Assembly: GCF_002876705.1 (NCBI RefSeq) | Contig: NZ_MDAG01000011.1 | Location: forward strand, 1 to 64,000 | Reading direction: 5' to 3' | Length of the DNA: 64,000 bases | From: Enterovibrio norvegicus_B | Lineage (GTDB): Bacteria > Pseudomonadota > Gammaproteobacteria > Enterobacterales > Vibrionaceae | Shown: positions 44,227 through 53,855 of the stretch, in pieces | Numbering within the stretch: position 1 is the stretch's first letter | How the letters are laid out: every line of letters begins with the position of its first letter | The notes under the pieces: generated by a model | What the model was told of the DNA's origin: nothing | What the model saw: the letters and a program-made list of their open reading frames with translations, nothing else | Database searches by the model: none | Translations under genes and position numbers: made by a program

Positions 44227-46062
44227 ATGTGTGGAATTGTTGGCGCGGTGGCGCAAAGGGATGTGGCGGAAATTCTAGTCGAAGGGTTACGCCGATTGGA
44301 ATATCGCGGATATGACTCCGCGGGTTTGGCGGTGATCGATGCTGACTCGCAACTGAGCCGCTTGCGCCGATTAGGCAAAGTAAAAATGTTGTCTGATGCA
44401 CTCGACGACCAACTCATTGCTGGTGGTACAGGGATCGCACACACCCGCTGGGCTACACATGGCGAACCCAGCGAAGCAAATGCGCACCCACACATGTCGG
44501 GTGAAAACATTGCTGTGGTTCATAACGGCATTATCGAGAACCACGAGCCGCTGAGAGAGCGACTCATTGGCCGAGGTTATACCTTCGCGTCGCAAACAGA
44601 TACCGAAGTTATCGCGCACCTCGTACATTGGGAGCTCGAACAAGGCGGTTCGCTGCTTGAAGCCTTCCAGCGCACAGTCGCGCAATTAGAAGGCGCTTAC
44701 GGCACCGTTGTGATGGATCGTCGTGATCCGGACAGATTGATCGCTGCGCGTTCTGGTAGCCCACTGGTGATCGGCTTAGGGATCGGTGAAAACTTCCTGG
44801 CGTCTGATCAGTTGGCGTTATTAAACGTGACGCGCCGTTTCATGTTCCTCGAAGAAGGTGATATTGCGGAAATTACACGCCGTAATGTGGACATTTTTGA
44901 TGTTGATGGCAATGCAGTTACGCGCACGGTTCACGAATCAACGGCAGAGCATGATGCTGCGGATAAAGGAAAATACCGCCACTACATGCAAAAAGAAACC
45001 TTCGAACAGCCTTCTGCCATTATTAATACCCTTGAGGGGCGCATCGATTCTGAATCTGTGCTGGTGGATGCACTGGGCCATGGTGCGAAGGACATTTTGC
45101 AAAAAGCAGAGCATATCCAGATCATCGCCTGTGGCACGTCATACAACGCAGGTATGGTCGCTCGCTATTGGTTTGAATCGATTGCGGGTGTGGGTTGTGA
45201 TGTAGAGATTGCCTCTGAATTTCGTTATCGCAACTTTGTGACGCGTCCAAACAGTGTTCTCATTACACTGTCGCAATCGGGCGAAACGGCAGATACGCTG
45301 GCGGCGTTGCGTTTGGCAAAAGAGCGTGGTTTTATGGCTGCCATGACGGTGTGTAATGTGGCTGGCTCGTCGTTGGTTCGTGAATCCGATATTGCCATCA
45401 TGACGCGTGCAGGCACCGAAATAGGTGTGGCATCCACCAAAGCCTTTACGACGCAATTAACGGCTCTTTTGATGATGGTGACAGCACTTGGTAAACAAAA
45501 AGGTACGGTGAGCGCGGAGAAAGAAGCCGAGATCGTAAAAGCCTTGCACCGTTTGCCTATGGACATAGAACAGGCATTGAAATTTGATAAGCAAATTGAA
45601 GCGCTTGCAGAAGGTTTTGCTGATAAGCATCACGCCTTGTTCCTTGGCCGTGGTGAGTTTTACCCTATCGCCATGGAAGCGTCGCTCAAGCTCAAAGAGA
45701 TTTCTTACATTCACGCTGAAGCGTATGCTGCTGGTGAGCTCAAACATGGCCCTCTGGCGCTTATTGATGCGGACATGCCGGTGATTGTGATAGCGCCAAA
45801 CAATGAACTGCTAGAGAAGCTTAAATCGAACATCGAAGAAGTGCGTGCTCGTGGTGGTCAGTTGTATGTGTTTGCGGATGAATCGGCGGGATTCCAAGAA
45901 AGCGAAGGGATGACGATCATTGCTATGCCGCATGTTGATGAAGTCAGTGCGCCGATCTTTTACACAGTGCCAATGCAGCTTTTGTCGTATCACGTGGCCC
46001 TTATTAAAGGTACGGATGTGGATCAGCCGCGTAACCTAGCGAAAGCTGTAACGGTAGAATGA
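44227..46062 (+). CDS. glmS: Glutamine--fructose-6-phosphate aminotransferase (isomerizing)
   Basis: The first enzyme of the hexosamine pathway, 611 residues. The nucleophilic cysteine is residue 2 (MCGIVGAV), exposed after Met removal; the glutaminase domain has HTRWATHG and HNGIIENH. Two SIS domains follow (CGTSYNAG near residue 301, LSQSGETADTLAAL near 349), and the C-terminus is the conserved NLAKAVTVE. It follows the DeoR-type gene and is closed by a terminator. No glmS ribozyme is seen, as expected for a proteobacterium. Confidence 0.97.
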   Translation: MCGIVGAVAQRDVAEILVEGLRRLEYRGYDSAGLAVIDADSQLSRLRRLGKVKMLSDALDDQLIAGGTGIAHTRWATHGEPSEANAHPHMSGENIAVVHNGIIENHEPLRERLIGRGYTFASQTDTEVIAHLVHWELEQGGSLLEAFQRTVAQLEGAYGTVVMDRRDPDRLIAARSGSPLVIGLGIGENFLASDQLALLNVTRRFMFLEEGDIAEITRRNVDIFDVDGNAVTRTVHESTAEHDAADKGKYRHYMQKETFEQPSAIINTLEGRIDSESVLVDALGHGAKDILQKAEHIQIIACGTSYNAGMVARYWFESIAGVGCDVEIASEFRYRNFVTRPNSVLITLSQSGETADTLAALRLAKERGFMAAMTVCNVAGSSLVRESDIAIMTRAGTEIGVASTKAFTTQLTALLMMVTALGKQKGTVSAEKEAEIVKALHRLPMDIEQALKFDKQIEALAEGFADKHHALFLGRGEFYPIAMEASLKLKEISYIHAEAYAAGELKHGPLALIDADMPVIVIAPNNELLEKLKSNIEEVRARGGQLYVFADESAGFQESEGMTIIAMPHVDEVSAPIFYTVPMQLLSYHVALIKGTDVDQPRNLAKAVTVE

Positions 46063-46112
46063 TTTATATTTCAATGAAATAGCGGGCTATCTCTTGCTCG
46101 CGAAAATCACAT

Positions 46113-46136
46113 AAAGGCGCTTATAGCGCCTTTTTT
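46113..46136 (+). terminator. Terminator of glmS
   Basis: AAAGGCGC-loop-GCGCCTTT stem with a six-T tail. Confidence 0.85.
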
Positions 46137-46198
46137 GTATCGTAAATAAGACATTCAATTTGCTCTTTGCTATTTGCAACTTCGAAATATTGGCTGAT

Positions 46199-46215
46199 AT
46201 TTGCATTTTGCAAAT
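46199..46215. promoter_or_regulatory. Inverted repeat ATTTGCA-3-TGCAAAT upstream of the first xre gene
   Basis: A perfect 7-bp inverted repeat in the 337-bp glmS-xre interval, with a further TATTTGCAA half-site at 46171-46179. It is a candidate operator for the two XRE-type regulators, about 185 bp before the first start. The rest of the interval holds AT-rich sequence and no gene. Confidence 0.4.
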
Positions 46216-46399
46216 CATTTCGCAGTGATAACAAGACATCCCGCCTAGAAAGATAAACACAACACCATTCTGTATATATAACGCTATGATTTTTATTGAT
46301 TTAACGCTTGTCTAAATAGTTGGCGCGTATTGTGCATATTGTCGATAAAGCAGCAATAATCAAAAACGAGCTGCACGTCGTAGGGAGTGAAGGTGAAGT

Positions 46400-46771
46400 A
46401 TGATTGACTCAAAATCACAAGTAGCGAAACGCATCAAAGAAGCACGTGAGTGGAAAGGTATCACTCAGGTAAAAATGGCAAAACTACTGGAAGTAGCGCG
46501 CCAAACATATTTAGACATCGAAACCGGTAAAACAGAACCTCGCGTTCGAATGCTGTCTGAGATTGCAGAAATCACAGAACGCCCATTGGTTTGGTTTGTT
46601 TACGGTGATGCAGATGTAGAACTGCATGATGTTCAATATAAGCAAGATGTAAATCGTCTGCTTGAACACTTCTCAAAACTGCCTCATGAGGCACGTACTG
46701 CCATCCTAAACCAAAGTGTAAACATGGCATCATTTTTAGTAAATTACTCTAAATCAGCCCAAAGAGGTTGA
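46400..46771 (+). CDS. XRE-family transcriptional regulator, copy 1
   Basis: A 123-residue protein: an N-terminal HTH_3 domain (about residues 9-62: VAKRIKEAREWKGITQVKMAKLLEVARQTYLDIETGKTEPRV) and a C-terminal helical segment (KQDVNRLLEHFSKLPHEARTAILNQSVNMASFLVNY). GAAGGTGAAG precedes the ATG. It is paralogous to the next gene in the same orientation, 230 bp away, sharing the QVxMAxxLxVARQTYLDIExGKTEP core. Target unknown. Confidence 0.8.
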   Translation: MIDSKSQVAKRIKEAREWKGITQVKMAKLLEVARQTYLDIETGKTEPRVRMLSEIAEITERPLVWFVYGDADVELHDVQYKQDVNRLLEHFSKLPHEARTAILNQSVNMASFLVNYSKSAQRG

Positions 46772-46785
46772 GCACTTACTTACGC

Positions 46786-46812
46786 GGCAGGCTAGGTCAG
46801 ACCTTGCCTGCC
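46786..46812. repeat. Strong hairpin between the two xre genes
   Basis: GGCAGGC-AGGTC pairs with GACCT-GCCTGCC across a tiny loop (GGCAGGCTAGGTC / ACCTTGCCTGCC). There is no T run, so it is not a standard terminator; it may be an RNA processing or stability structure, 15 bp past the first xre stop. Confidence 0.4.
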
Positions 46813-47001
46813 AAAATAGGTATTGCACTATTTGCTTGTCATCTGGCTTAGGCAACAACGGCCTAGATTCACAATTCAATGACGCTTTACATGTGAAGCC
46901 AACGCCGCTGTGCATAATGCAGGATCTAGCTGTTAAGCGCTTTACGGTGGTGTGGCAATTTCGCTACAACGCTTTAGTGTCGAGTTGTGGGGCAAGAAGT
47001 G

Positions 47002-47373
47002 ATGTTGATTGTCAAAGCTCACGTTGCGCAGCGCATTCGAGAAGCGCGCGAATATCGCGAAATTACGCAAGTAGAAATGGCGCAACATCTTGATGTTGCA
47101 CGCCAGACGTATTTGGATATCGAGTCGGGAAAGACTGAACCAAAAATTTCGTCGCTTGCGGTAATTGCTGACGTTACTGGCCGACCATTAAACTGGTTGT
47201 TATACGGTGAAAGTACACGCAGTGATATCGCGTTTACGCACAGAGATGAGTTGAACACATTATTAATGTTGTTTAATAAATTACCTCTGTCCGCGCGTCA
47301 CCTTGTGATGGAGCAAGCTTTATTGTTGGCGGCGTATATGGTTGATATCGGCTCGTCACCAAACAATGAATAA
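47002..47373 (+). CDS. XRE-family transcriptional regulator, copy 2
   Basis: A 123-residue paralogue of the preceding gene with the same layout: HTH (VAQRIREAREYREITQVEMAQHLDVARQTYLDIESGKTEPKI) and a C-terminal helical part (RDELNTLLMLFNKLPLSARHLVMEQALLLAAYMVD). I take the ATG at 47002, which gives the same length as copy 1; a GTG five codons upstream is possible. The two look like a tandem duplication that has diverged outside the HTH. Confidence 0.75.
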   Translation: MLIVKAHVAQRIREAREYREITQVEMAQHLDVARQTYLDIESGKTEPKISSLAVIADVTGRPLNWLLYGESTRSDIAFTHRDELNTLLMLFNKLPLSARHLVMEQALLLAAYMVDIGSSPNNE

Positions 47374-47377
47374 CGTG

Positions 47378-47407
47378 AAAAAAAAACCGGCTGACGCCGG
47401 TTTTTTT
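47378..47407. terminator. Bidirectional terminator between xre copy 2 and ilvA
   Basis: AAACCGGC-TGAC-GCCGGTTT with A and T runs on both sides, shared by the convergent genes. Confidence 0.85.
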
Positions 47408-47423
47408 ATCTCTATTTTTTACA

Positions 47424-48983
47424 TTATTGCTTCGCAAGAAAGAAACGATAAGACGGGTTTTCCGTTTCATCTTTCCACGAATACCCAAGCTCACGGAGAT
47501 GGGTGGTGAACGAAAGCAGATCCGCGTCTTCAAGCTCGAAACCACAAAGTACACGCCCATAGTCAGCACCATGGTTGCGATAGTTAAAGATGCTGATGTT
47601 CCAATGTGTGCCCAGTGTGTTGAGAAAGCGTAGCAATGCACCAGGGTATTCTGGAAATTCGAAGCTGTATAAACGTTCCTTCATGACTTTGGTTGGTCGC
47701 CCGCCAATCATGTAGCGTACGTGAACTTTTGCCATTTCATCGTCTGATAAATCTTCGACCGCATACCCGCCTTTACGCAAATCTGCAGTGATGCTATCAA
47801 GCTCTTCTTGGCCATTAAGCAAACGGACACCGACAAAGATGTTCGCTTCTGCGTCATCGCTGTGGCGATAGTTAAACTCGGTCACCGCGCGTCCGCCTAG
47901 CACTTTGCAGAAATCCAAAAACGCACCGGTACGTTCAGGGATGGTAACCGCAAGTAACCCTTCACGTTTTTCACCCAGTTCAGCGCGTTCAGACACGTAA
48001 CGAAGGCTGTGGAAGTTTGTGTTTGCGCCCGACAGTATAGTGGCAAGGTTCTTATCTTTGAGCTGGTGCTGCTCGACATAACGCTTCAGGCCAGCGAGGG
48101 ATAATGCCCCTGAAGGCTCTGAAATGGCGCGGGTGTCTTCAAAGATGTCTTTCACCGCCGCACAAATTTCGTCGCTAGACACGGTAATGATGTCATCAAT
48201 ATGTTCTTGGCAAAGACGGAAAGATTCGTCACCAATGCGCTTAACGGCAACACCGTCGGCAAAGGTACCCACATTATCGAGGGTAACGGGCTCTCCAGCG
48301 TCGAGTGCCGCTTTCAAACACGCGGAGTCTTCCGCTTCCACTGCGATGATCTTTATGTGTGGCATCAGCTGTTTAACGATGACTGCAACGCCGGCAGCGA
48401 TGCCGCCTCCGCCTACGGGCAGGAAAATGTAATCTAGGTGGCCATTTTGCTGCAGCATTTCCAGACCGATGGTGCCTTGTCCTGCAATGATCGATGGATG
48501 GTCGAATGGTGGAACGAAGGTGTAGCCGTGCGCTTGTGAGAGTTCAATGGCTTTTGCTTTGGCTTCATCAAAGTTATTGCCATGTAAAATCACGTTGCCG
48601 CCAAAGCTGCGTACCCCTGACACCTTGATATCTGGTGTCGTTCTTGGCATCACGATCGTGGCTTTCACGCCCAACTTGCTGCCAGACATCGCAACACCTT
48701 GAGCGTGATTACCTGCAGAGGCGGCGATCACGCCGGCCTTTCTCTGCGTCTCAGTCAGTTGAGACATCATGTTGTAAGCGCCACGCAACTTAAACGAATG
48801 CACCGGTTGGCGGTCTTCACGCTTCAATTGAATAGTGTTGCCTAATCGCTGGGAAATTCGTGGCATGTCCTGTAAAGGACTGATAATCGCCACTTCATAC
48901 ACAGGCGCGCGCAAAATGTCGCGCATGTAATCGGCATCACTAAGCGGTGCAATGTCTTTCGTCTGTTGGTGGGCCTGCGTCAT
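47424..48983 (-). CDS. ilvA: Biosynthetic threonine ammonia-lyase IlvA
   Basis: Threonine deaminase making 2-oxobutanoate, the first step to isoleucine. The PLP lysine is in HSFKLRGAYNMM (about residue 59), and the phosphate cup GGGGIAAGV near residue 185. Two C-terminal ACT-like domains (from about 330) provide isoleucine feedback. Length 519 matches E. coli (514). It is last in the ilvGMEDA operon, 2 bp after ilvD. Confidence 0.97.
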   Translation of the reverse strand: MTQAHQQTKDIAPLSDADYMRDILRAPVYEVAIISPLQDMPRISQRLGNTIQLKREDRQPVHSFKLRGAYNMMSQLTETQRKAGVIAASAGNHAQGVAMSGSKLGVKATIVMPRTTPDIKVSGVRSFGGNVILHGNNFDEAKAKAIELSQAHGYTFVPPFDHPSIIAGQGTIGLEMLQQNGHLDYIFLPVGGGGIAAGVAVIVKQLMPHIKIIAVEAEDSACLKAALDAGEPVTLDNVGTFADGVAVKRIGDESFRLCQEHIDDIITVSSDEICAAVKDIFEDTRAISEPSGALSLAGLKRYVEQHQLKDKNLATILSGANTNFHSLRYVSERAELGEKREGLLAVTIPERTGAFLDFCKVLGGRAVTEFNYRHSDDAEANIFVGVRLLNGQEELDSITADLRKGGYAVEDLSDDEMAKVHVRYMIGGRPTKVMKERLYSFEFPEYPGALLRFLNTLGTHWNISIFNYRNHGADYGRVLCGFELEDADLLSFTTHLRELGYSWKDETENPSYRFFLAKQ

Positions 48984-48985
48984 GA

Positions 48986-50827
48986 TTACCCCTCCAGTTT
49001 GCTTTTATCGCGAACAGCACCTTTGTCGGCACTGGTCGCAAGGCTTGCATAGGCTTTTAGTGCCAAGGATACAACGCGTTCACGTGAAACGGGCTTCCAA
49101 CCACGCGCATCCGTTTCTGCACGACGGGTAGTCAGTTCGGCGTCATCAACTTCTAACACAATGGAACGGTTAGGAATATCGATAGCTATGATGTCGCCTT
49201 GCTTCACCAAACCGATTGTGCCGCCGCTTGCCGCTTCTGGTGAAACGTGACCGATAGATAAACCACTGGTTCCGCCAGAGAAGCGCCCATCGGTGATCAA
49301 CGCACACGCTTTCCCTAAGCCCATGGATTTCAGATAGGTGGTTGGGTACAGCATTTCTTGCATACCCGGGCCGCCTTTCGGGCCTTCGTAACGAATAACA
49401 ACCACTTCGCCCGCTTTCACCGCACCAGACAAAATGCCGCTAACCGCATCTTCTTGTGCTTCAAAGACATGAGCTGGGCCACGGAAGACGAGATTCTCTT
49501 CATCTACGCCCGCCGTTTTAACGATACAACCGTTTTCGGCAAGGTTACCGCCAAGTACAGCAAGGCCGCCTTCTTGGCTGAATGCATTTTCACGGGTACG
49601 GATACAGCCGCCAACACGGTCATCATCAACGGTGTCCCAACGACAGTCTTGTGAGAAGGCTTTGGTGGTACGAATACCTGCAGGGCCAGCACGGAAGAAG
49701 GTTTTCACGTCTTCATCTTCGGTCACCATGATGTCGTATTGCGCAATGTTTTCAGCCATGGTTTGGCCTAGTACGGTCGGTACGTCGGTATTGAGCAAAT
49801 CTGCACGCGCTAGCTCGCCCAAAATTGCGATAACGCCACCAGCACGGTGCACATCTTCCATGTGGTATTGCTGAGTAGATGGCGCCACTTTACAAAGGTG
49901 AGGGACACGACGAGACATGCGGTCGATATCATCCATATCGAAGTCAATCTCACCTTCTTGGGCAGCTGCGATAAGGTGAAGCACCGTGTTACTCGAACCA
50001 CCCATGGCGATATCGAGCGCGGTGGCGTTCTCAAACGCGGCACGGCTTGCGATGTTACGCGGAAGCACAGATTCGTCGTCTTGTTGGTAGTAACGCTTGG
50101 TTAAATCAACGATGCGGTGACCGGCTTTCAGGAACAATTGCTCACGATCGGCGTGGGTTGCCAGCATTGAACCGTTCCCTGGCTGGCTAAGGCCCAGCGC
50201 TTCGGTGAGACAATTCATTGAGTTTGCAGTGAACATGCCAGAACATGAACCACAGGTTGGGCACGCAGAACGTTCTATCTGCTCGCTTTGCTCGTCTGAC
50301 ACTTTTGGATCAGCACCTTGGATCATGGCATCTACCAGATCCAGTTTTAAGATCTGATCAGAAAGCTTGGTTTTACCCGCTTCCATTGGGCCACCTGAAA
50401 CAAAGATCACCGGGATGTTGATGCGCATGGCGGCCATCAGCATTCCTGGGGTGATTTTGTCACAGTTCGAAATACACACCATGGCATCTGCACAGTGTGC
50501 ATTCACCATGTATTCCACGGAGTCTGCAATTAGCTCACGTGATGGCAGGCTGTAAAGCATGCCGCCGTGGCCCATGGCGATACCGTCATCCACGGCGATG
50601 GTGTTAAATTCTTTGGCGATACCGCCTGCTTTTTCAATCTCGCGTGCAACGAGTTGGCCCATGTCTTTTAGGTGAACGTGTCCCGGTACGAACTGGGTAA
50701 AAGAGTTCACTACGGCAATGATGGGTTTTCCGAAATCTTCATCTTTCACGCCAGTGGCACGCCAAAGTGCGCGTGCGCCGGCCATGTTACGGCCGTGAGT
50801 GGTGGTGGCTGAACGATACTTAGGCAT
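48986..50827 (-). CDS. ilvD: Dihydroxy-acid dehydratase IlvD
   Basis: The 613-residue Fe-S enzyme converting 2,3-dihydroxy acids to 2-keto acids in Val/Ile/Leu synthesis. Cysteine ligands are visible in CISNCDKITPGM and CPTCGSCSGMFTANSM; DGRFSGGTSGLSIGHVSPEA is the C-terminal signature. Size equals E. coli IlvD (616). It lies 21 bp after ilvE. Confidence 0.97.
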   Translation of the reverse strand: MPKYRSATTTHGRNMAGARALWRATGVKDEDFGKPIIAVVNSFTQFVPGHVHLKDMGQLVAREIEKAGGIAKEFNTIAVDDGIAMGHGGMLYSLPSRELIADSVEYMVNAHCADAMVCISNCDKITPGMLMAAMRINIPVIFVSGGPMEAGKTKLSDQILKLDLVDAMIQGADPKVSDEQSEQIERSACPTCGSCSGMFTANSMNCLTEALGLSQPGNGSMLATHADREQLFLKAGHRIVDLTKRYYQQDDESVLPRNIASRAAFENATALDIAMGGSSNTVLHLIAAAQEGEIDFDMDDIDRMSRRVPHLCKVAPSTQQYHMEDVHRAGGVIAILGELARADLLNTDVPTVLGQTMAENIAQYDIMVTEDEDVKTFFRAGPAGIRTTKAFSQDCRWDTVDDDRVGGCIRTRENAFSQEGGLAVLGGNLAENGCIVKTAGVDEENLVFRGPAHVFEAQEDAVSGILSGAVKAGEVVVIRYEGPKGGPGMQEMLYPTTYLKSMGLGKACALITDGRFSGGTSGLSIGHVSPEAASGGTIGLVKQGDIIAIDIPNRSIVLEVDDAELTTRRAETDARGWKPVSRERVVSLALKAYASLATSADKGAVRDKSKLEG

Positions 50828-50848
50828 TTCCTTGTCCTCTTTTACTGC

Positions 50849-51784
50849 TTATTTGGCTTCCGGAGAGACCGGATCGAGCCATCCCCATTTGTCTTCTGTT
50901 TGGCCGTTGAACAGGCCAAAGAATGCGGATTGCACTTTTTCTGTGATTGGGCCGCGCGCGCCTTCACCCACGGTGATTTGGTCAACGCTGCGAACCGGCA
51001 CGATTTCAGCGGCGGTACCTGTCATGAAGACTTCATCAGCCAGATACAACGCTTCACGTGCGATGTTTTCCTCGCGCACTTCATAACCCATGTCACGAGC
51101 AAGGATCATGATGGAGTCACGGGTAATGCCCGGCAAAATTGCGCTGGTGGCAGGTGGCGTAGAAATCACCCCATTTCTGACCACAAACAAATTCTCGCCA
51201 GCGCCTTCTGATAAATAACCATCCACGCTCAGTGCAATACCTTCAGCATAGCCATGACGGCGTGCTTCACCACCGACGAGCAAGCTCGACAGGTAGTTCC
51301 CCCCCGCTTTAGCCGCGGTTGGAATGGTGTTTGGTGCAGCGCGGTTCCAGCTTGAAATCATCGCATCCACGCCGTTTGCCAGCGCTTCTTCACCGAGGTA
51401 TGAACCCCAGCCGAAAGCGGCAATGATGAGGTCCATTTTGGTTTCTGGTGGTGGGCAAACGCCCAAACCTACGTTACCGACAAAACCCAACGGGCGAATG
51501 TAAGCCGAGTTCAGTTTGTTGGCGCGAAGGGTTTCACGACAGGCTTCCATCAGCTCATCGACGCTGTATGGGATCGGGAAACGGTAGATTTTTGCACTGT
51601 CTTTCAGACGTTGCATGTGCTCACGATGGCGGAAAACGATAGGGCCATTAGGTGTGTCGTAGCAACGAATGCCTTCGAACACCGATGTACCATAATGCAT
51701 CGCGTGAGTCAGAACGTGAACCGTGGCATCTTGCCAAGGAATGAGTTCACCGTTAGACCAAATATAATCCGCTGTGTTTGCCAT
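50849..51784 (-). CDS. ilvE: Branched-chain amino acid aminotransferase IlvE
   Basis: The 311-residue fold-type IV PLP aminotransferase for the last step of Val, Ile and Leu synthesis. The PLP lysine is in NTIPTAAKAGGNYLSS (about residue 162), and EGAGENLFVV near 193 is the family signature. Size as in E. coli (309). It lies 30 bp after ilvM. Confidence 0.96.
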   Translation of the reverse strand: MANTADYIWSNGELIPWQDATVHVLTHAMHYGTSVFEGIRCYDTPNGPIVFRHREHMQRLKDSAKIYRFPIPYSVDELMEACRETLRANKLNSAYIRPLGFVGNVGLGVCPPPETKMDLIIAAFGWGSYLGEEALANGVDAMISSWNRAAPNTIPTAAKAGGNYLSSLLVGGEARRHGYAEGIALSVDGYLSEGAGENLFVVRNGVISTPPATSAILPGITRDSIMILARDMGYEVREENIAREALYLADEVFMTGTAAEIVPVRSVDQITVGEGARGPITEKVQSAFFGLFNGQTEDKWGWLDPVSPEAK

Positions 51785-51814
51785 GTATTCATCCTTTTTA
51801 GTAACGCACTACTA

Positions 51815-52057
51815 TTATTCTTGCGGGAGCAGACGTACGTGTGAGACATCCCATAATTTGTCTAATTGGCTGTGAAGGTTGGCAACAGGGCGAGTGCTCT
51901 CCACCTTCAAGGTAATTTCAACCACATCATTACTGTCAGTATGATGCATGTCTAAGCGGGTGAGGCGAAAGCCACGGTGACGCACGATGCGAAGCAATCG
52001 CTCCAGCAATTCAGGCTTATCGTCCGCTTCAATAAGTAGGGTATGTGATTGGCTCAT
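51815..52057 (-). CDS. ilvM: Acetolactate synthase II regulatory subunit IlvM
   Basis: An 80-residue ACT-domain small subunit (MSQSHTLLIEADDKPELLERLLRIVRHRGF...). The ATG at 52057 overlaps the ilvG stop as ATGA, the usual coupling; a longer frame reading 17 codons into ilvG is not family-like. It regulates and stabilises the IlvG catalytic subunit. Confidence 0.93.
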   Translation of the reverse strand: MSQSHTLLIEADDKPELLERLLRIVRHRGFRLTRLDMHHTDSNDVVEITLKVESTRPVANLHSQLDKLWDVSHVRLLPQE

Positions 52058-53700
52058 GTTCTCTCCAACATATCCTGGTTGGCGGCGCCGGGTGGAACCA
52101 GCGGCCATACGTTCTCTTCCTCTGAGATAGCAACATGCAGCAGGTAGGCTGTGTCACTGGCCATCATCTCTTGCAGGGCAGGGATGACCTCTTCTTTACA
52201 GGTAATGGTTTTGCCGGGAATGTTAAACGCGCTAGCGAGCGTCACAAAATCCGGGTTGTCAGACAAATTGGTTTCGCTGAAGCGTTTGTCGAAAAACAGC
52301 TCCTGCCACTGTCGAACCATCCCTAAGCGCTGATTATCCAATAGCACCATTTTGACGGGTATATTACGTCGTTTTAAAGTTCCTAGCTCCTGAACGTTCA
52401 TCATAAATGAACCATCTCCCGAAACTAATACAACCTCATCTTCAGGCCTTGCCATTTTCGCGCCCATGGCGGCGGGTAAGCCAAATCCCATGGTGCCTAG
52501 CCCCGCTGATGTCAGCAGGTTTTCAGGGCGTCGAGGACATACGTGTTGTGCCACCCACATTTGGTGTTGACCCACATCGGTCGCGACCACGGTTGAATCT
52601 GGCATCATGTCAGAAAGTTGCTTTAACAACAGCGGCGCATAGATGGCGTCGCCGGGGTGATCGTAACGCCAACCGAAATCTTTCATCATGGTGTCGATGT
52701 TTTGCTGCCATTCAGAAATATCAGATGGTTCGCCTAGCTGCGGCAAAATGGCATTCAGCTCACCGCGAAGCGGCACATTGGCACGACGCAGTTTGTTAAA
52801 CTCAGCAGCGTCGATATCGATGTGTACCACGGTCGCATTCGGCGCAAAGGTATCGAGCTTGCCTGTCACGCGGTCATCGAAGCGCGCACCAATCGCAATG
52901 AGTAGATCAGCCTGCTGAACCGCAAGGTTAGCCGCTTTGGTGCCATGCATGCCCAGCATACCCAAGTAGTACGGATAATCGCGATGGACCGATCCTAGGC
53001 CTTTCAAGGTGCAGGTTGAGGGGATTTGACTGTGATTCAAGAACTGACGCAGGGTGTCTGTTGCGTGTGCCAGTTGAACGCCGCCACCGACATACACAAT
53101 AGGCTGTTTACTTGCTGCAATGAGCGTGTTGGCTTCTTGCAGTGACGTGATGGACACGTCTGGTGCAGCAGGCGTGGATATATTAGGTGCTGTTGTGTCG
53201 TCGATTTGCCCGAGTTGGACGTCTTTCGCGATGTCCACCAGCACAGGGCCGGGACGGCCTTCTTTCGCCACGACGAAAGCTTCTGCAAGGGTTTTGGCTA
53301 ACTCACGTTGGTCAGTCACCAGAAAGCTGTGTTTGGTACACGCAAGGGAAAGGCCGAGCACGTCGACTTCTTGAAACGCATCGGTACCGATAAGGGGGCT
53401 GGCGACTTGGCCTGTGATAGCGACGATAGGCACGGAGTCCATCATGGCATCCGCAAGGCCTGTGATCAGGTTTGTCGCACCCGGGCCGGAGGTGGCAAGG
53501 CAAACGCCTACACCGCCAGTAGAACGTGCATACCCGATGGCAGCCATGGCAGCGCCTTGTTCGTGTCGACAAAGGACATGGTCGACACCGCCATCATAGA
53601 GGGCGTCATAGACGGGCATGATCGCCCCGCCTGGGTATCCGAAGATGGTTTCTACGCCTTGCTCGCGCAATGCGCTTACCACTAATTGTGCACCTGTCAT
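52054..53700 (-). CDS. ilvG: Acetolactate synthase II catalytic subunit IlvG
   Basis: The 548-residue thiamine diphosphate enzyme forming acetolactate or acetohydroxybutyrate. The ThDP glutamate is in IFGYPGGAIMPVYDAL (about residue 47), and the GDGS...N Mg/ThDP motif is SGDGSFMMNVQELGTLKRRNIPVKMVLLDNQRLG. The frame is intact, unlike the E. coli K-12 ilvG frameshift. It is the first structural gene of the operon and is preceded by an attenuator. Confidence 0.97.
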   Translation of the reverse strand: MTGAQLVVSALREQGVETIFGYPGGAIMPVYDALYDGGVDHVLCRHEQGAAMAAIGYARSTGGVGVCLATSGPGATNLITGLADAMMDSVPIVAITGQVASPLIGTDAFQEVDVLGLSLACTKHSFLVTDQRELAKTLAEAFVVAKEGRPGPVLVDIAKDVQLGQIDDTTAPNISTPAAPDVSITSLQEANTLIAASKQPIVYVGGGVQLAHATDTLRQFLNHSQIPSTCTLKGLGSVHRDYPYYLGMLGMHGTKAANLAVQQADLLIAIGARFDDRVTGKLDTFAPNATVVHIDIDAAEFNKLRRANVPLRGELNAILPQLGEPSDISEWQQNIDTMMKDFGWRYDHPGDAIYAPLLLKQLSDMMPDSTVVATDVGQHQMWVAQHVCPRRPENLLTSAGLGTMGFGLPAAMGAKMARPEDEVVLVSGDGSFMMNVQELGTLKRRNIPVKMVLLDNQRLGMVRQWQELFFDKRFSETNLSDNPDFVTLASAFNIPGKTITCKEEVIPALQEMMASDTAYLLHVAISEEENVWPLVPPGAANQDMLERT

Positions 53701-53805
53701 CCTTGCATCCTCCCTGTCGGCATTGGAGAGAAAAGCTGCTGCTCTGCTTCCTGTGGTGTTTCCATACCGCGTTTTCCTTCTGCGTTTACAACCGGACTTC
53801 CAATG

Positions 53806-53840
53806 TTAAAAAGCCCCCGAACCTTTCGATGCGGGGGCTG
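53806..53840 (-). terminator. ilv operon attenuator terminator
   Basis: On the minus strand AGCCCCCG pairs with CGGGGGCT across a loop, followed by TTTTTAAC. It lies 16 bp past the ilvL stop and 106 bp before ilvG: the classical place for an attenuator. Confidence 0.85.
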
Positions 53841-53855
53841 GTTGCGATGTTGTTG

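Noticed and set aside
46786..46812. Terminator for the first xre gene
   Set aside because: The hairpin is strong but has no T run on either strand, so intrinsic termination is not supported.
47002..47373. XRE gene pair as a toxin-antitoxin system
   Set aside because: Both genes are regulators of equal size; no small toxin-like frame is beside either, so there is no partner to support it.
49076..49091. CGTTCACGTGAAACG inside ilvD as another parS site
   Set aside because: The left arm lacks one base, so it matches the consensus only on the right half; the match is probably incidental coding sequence.
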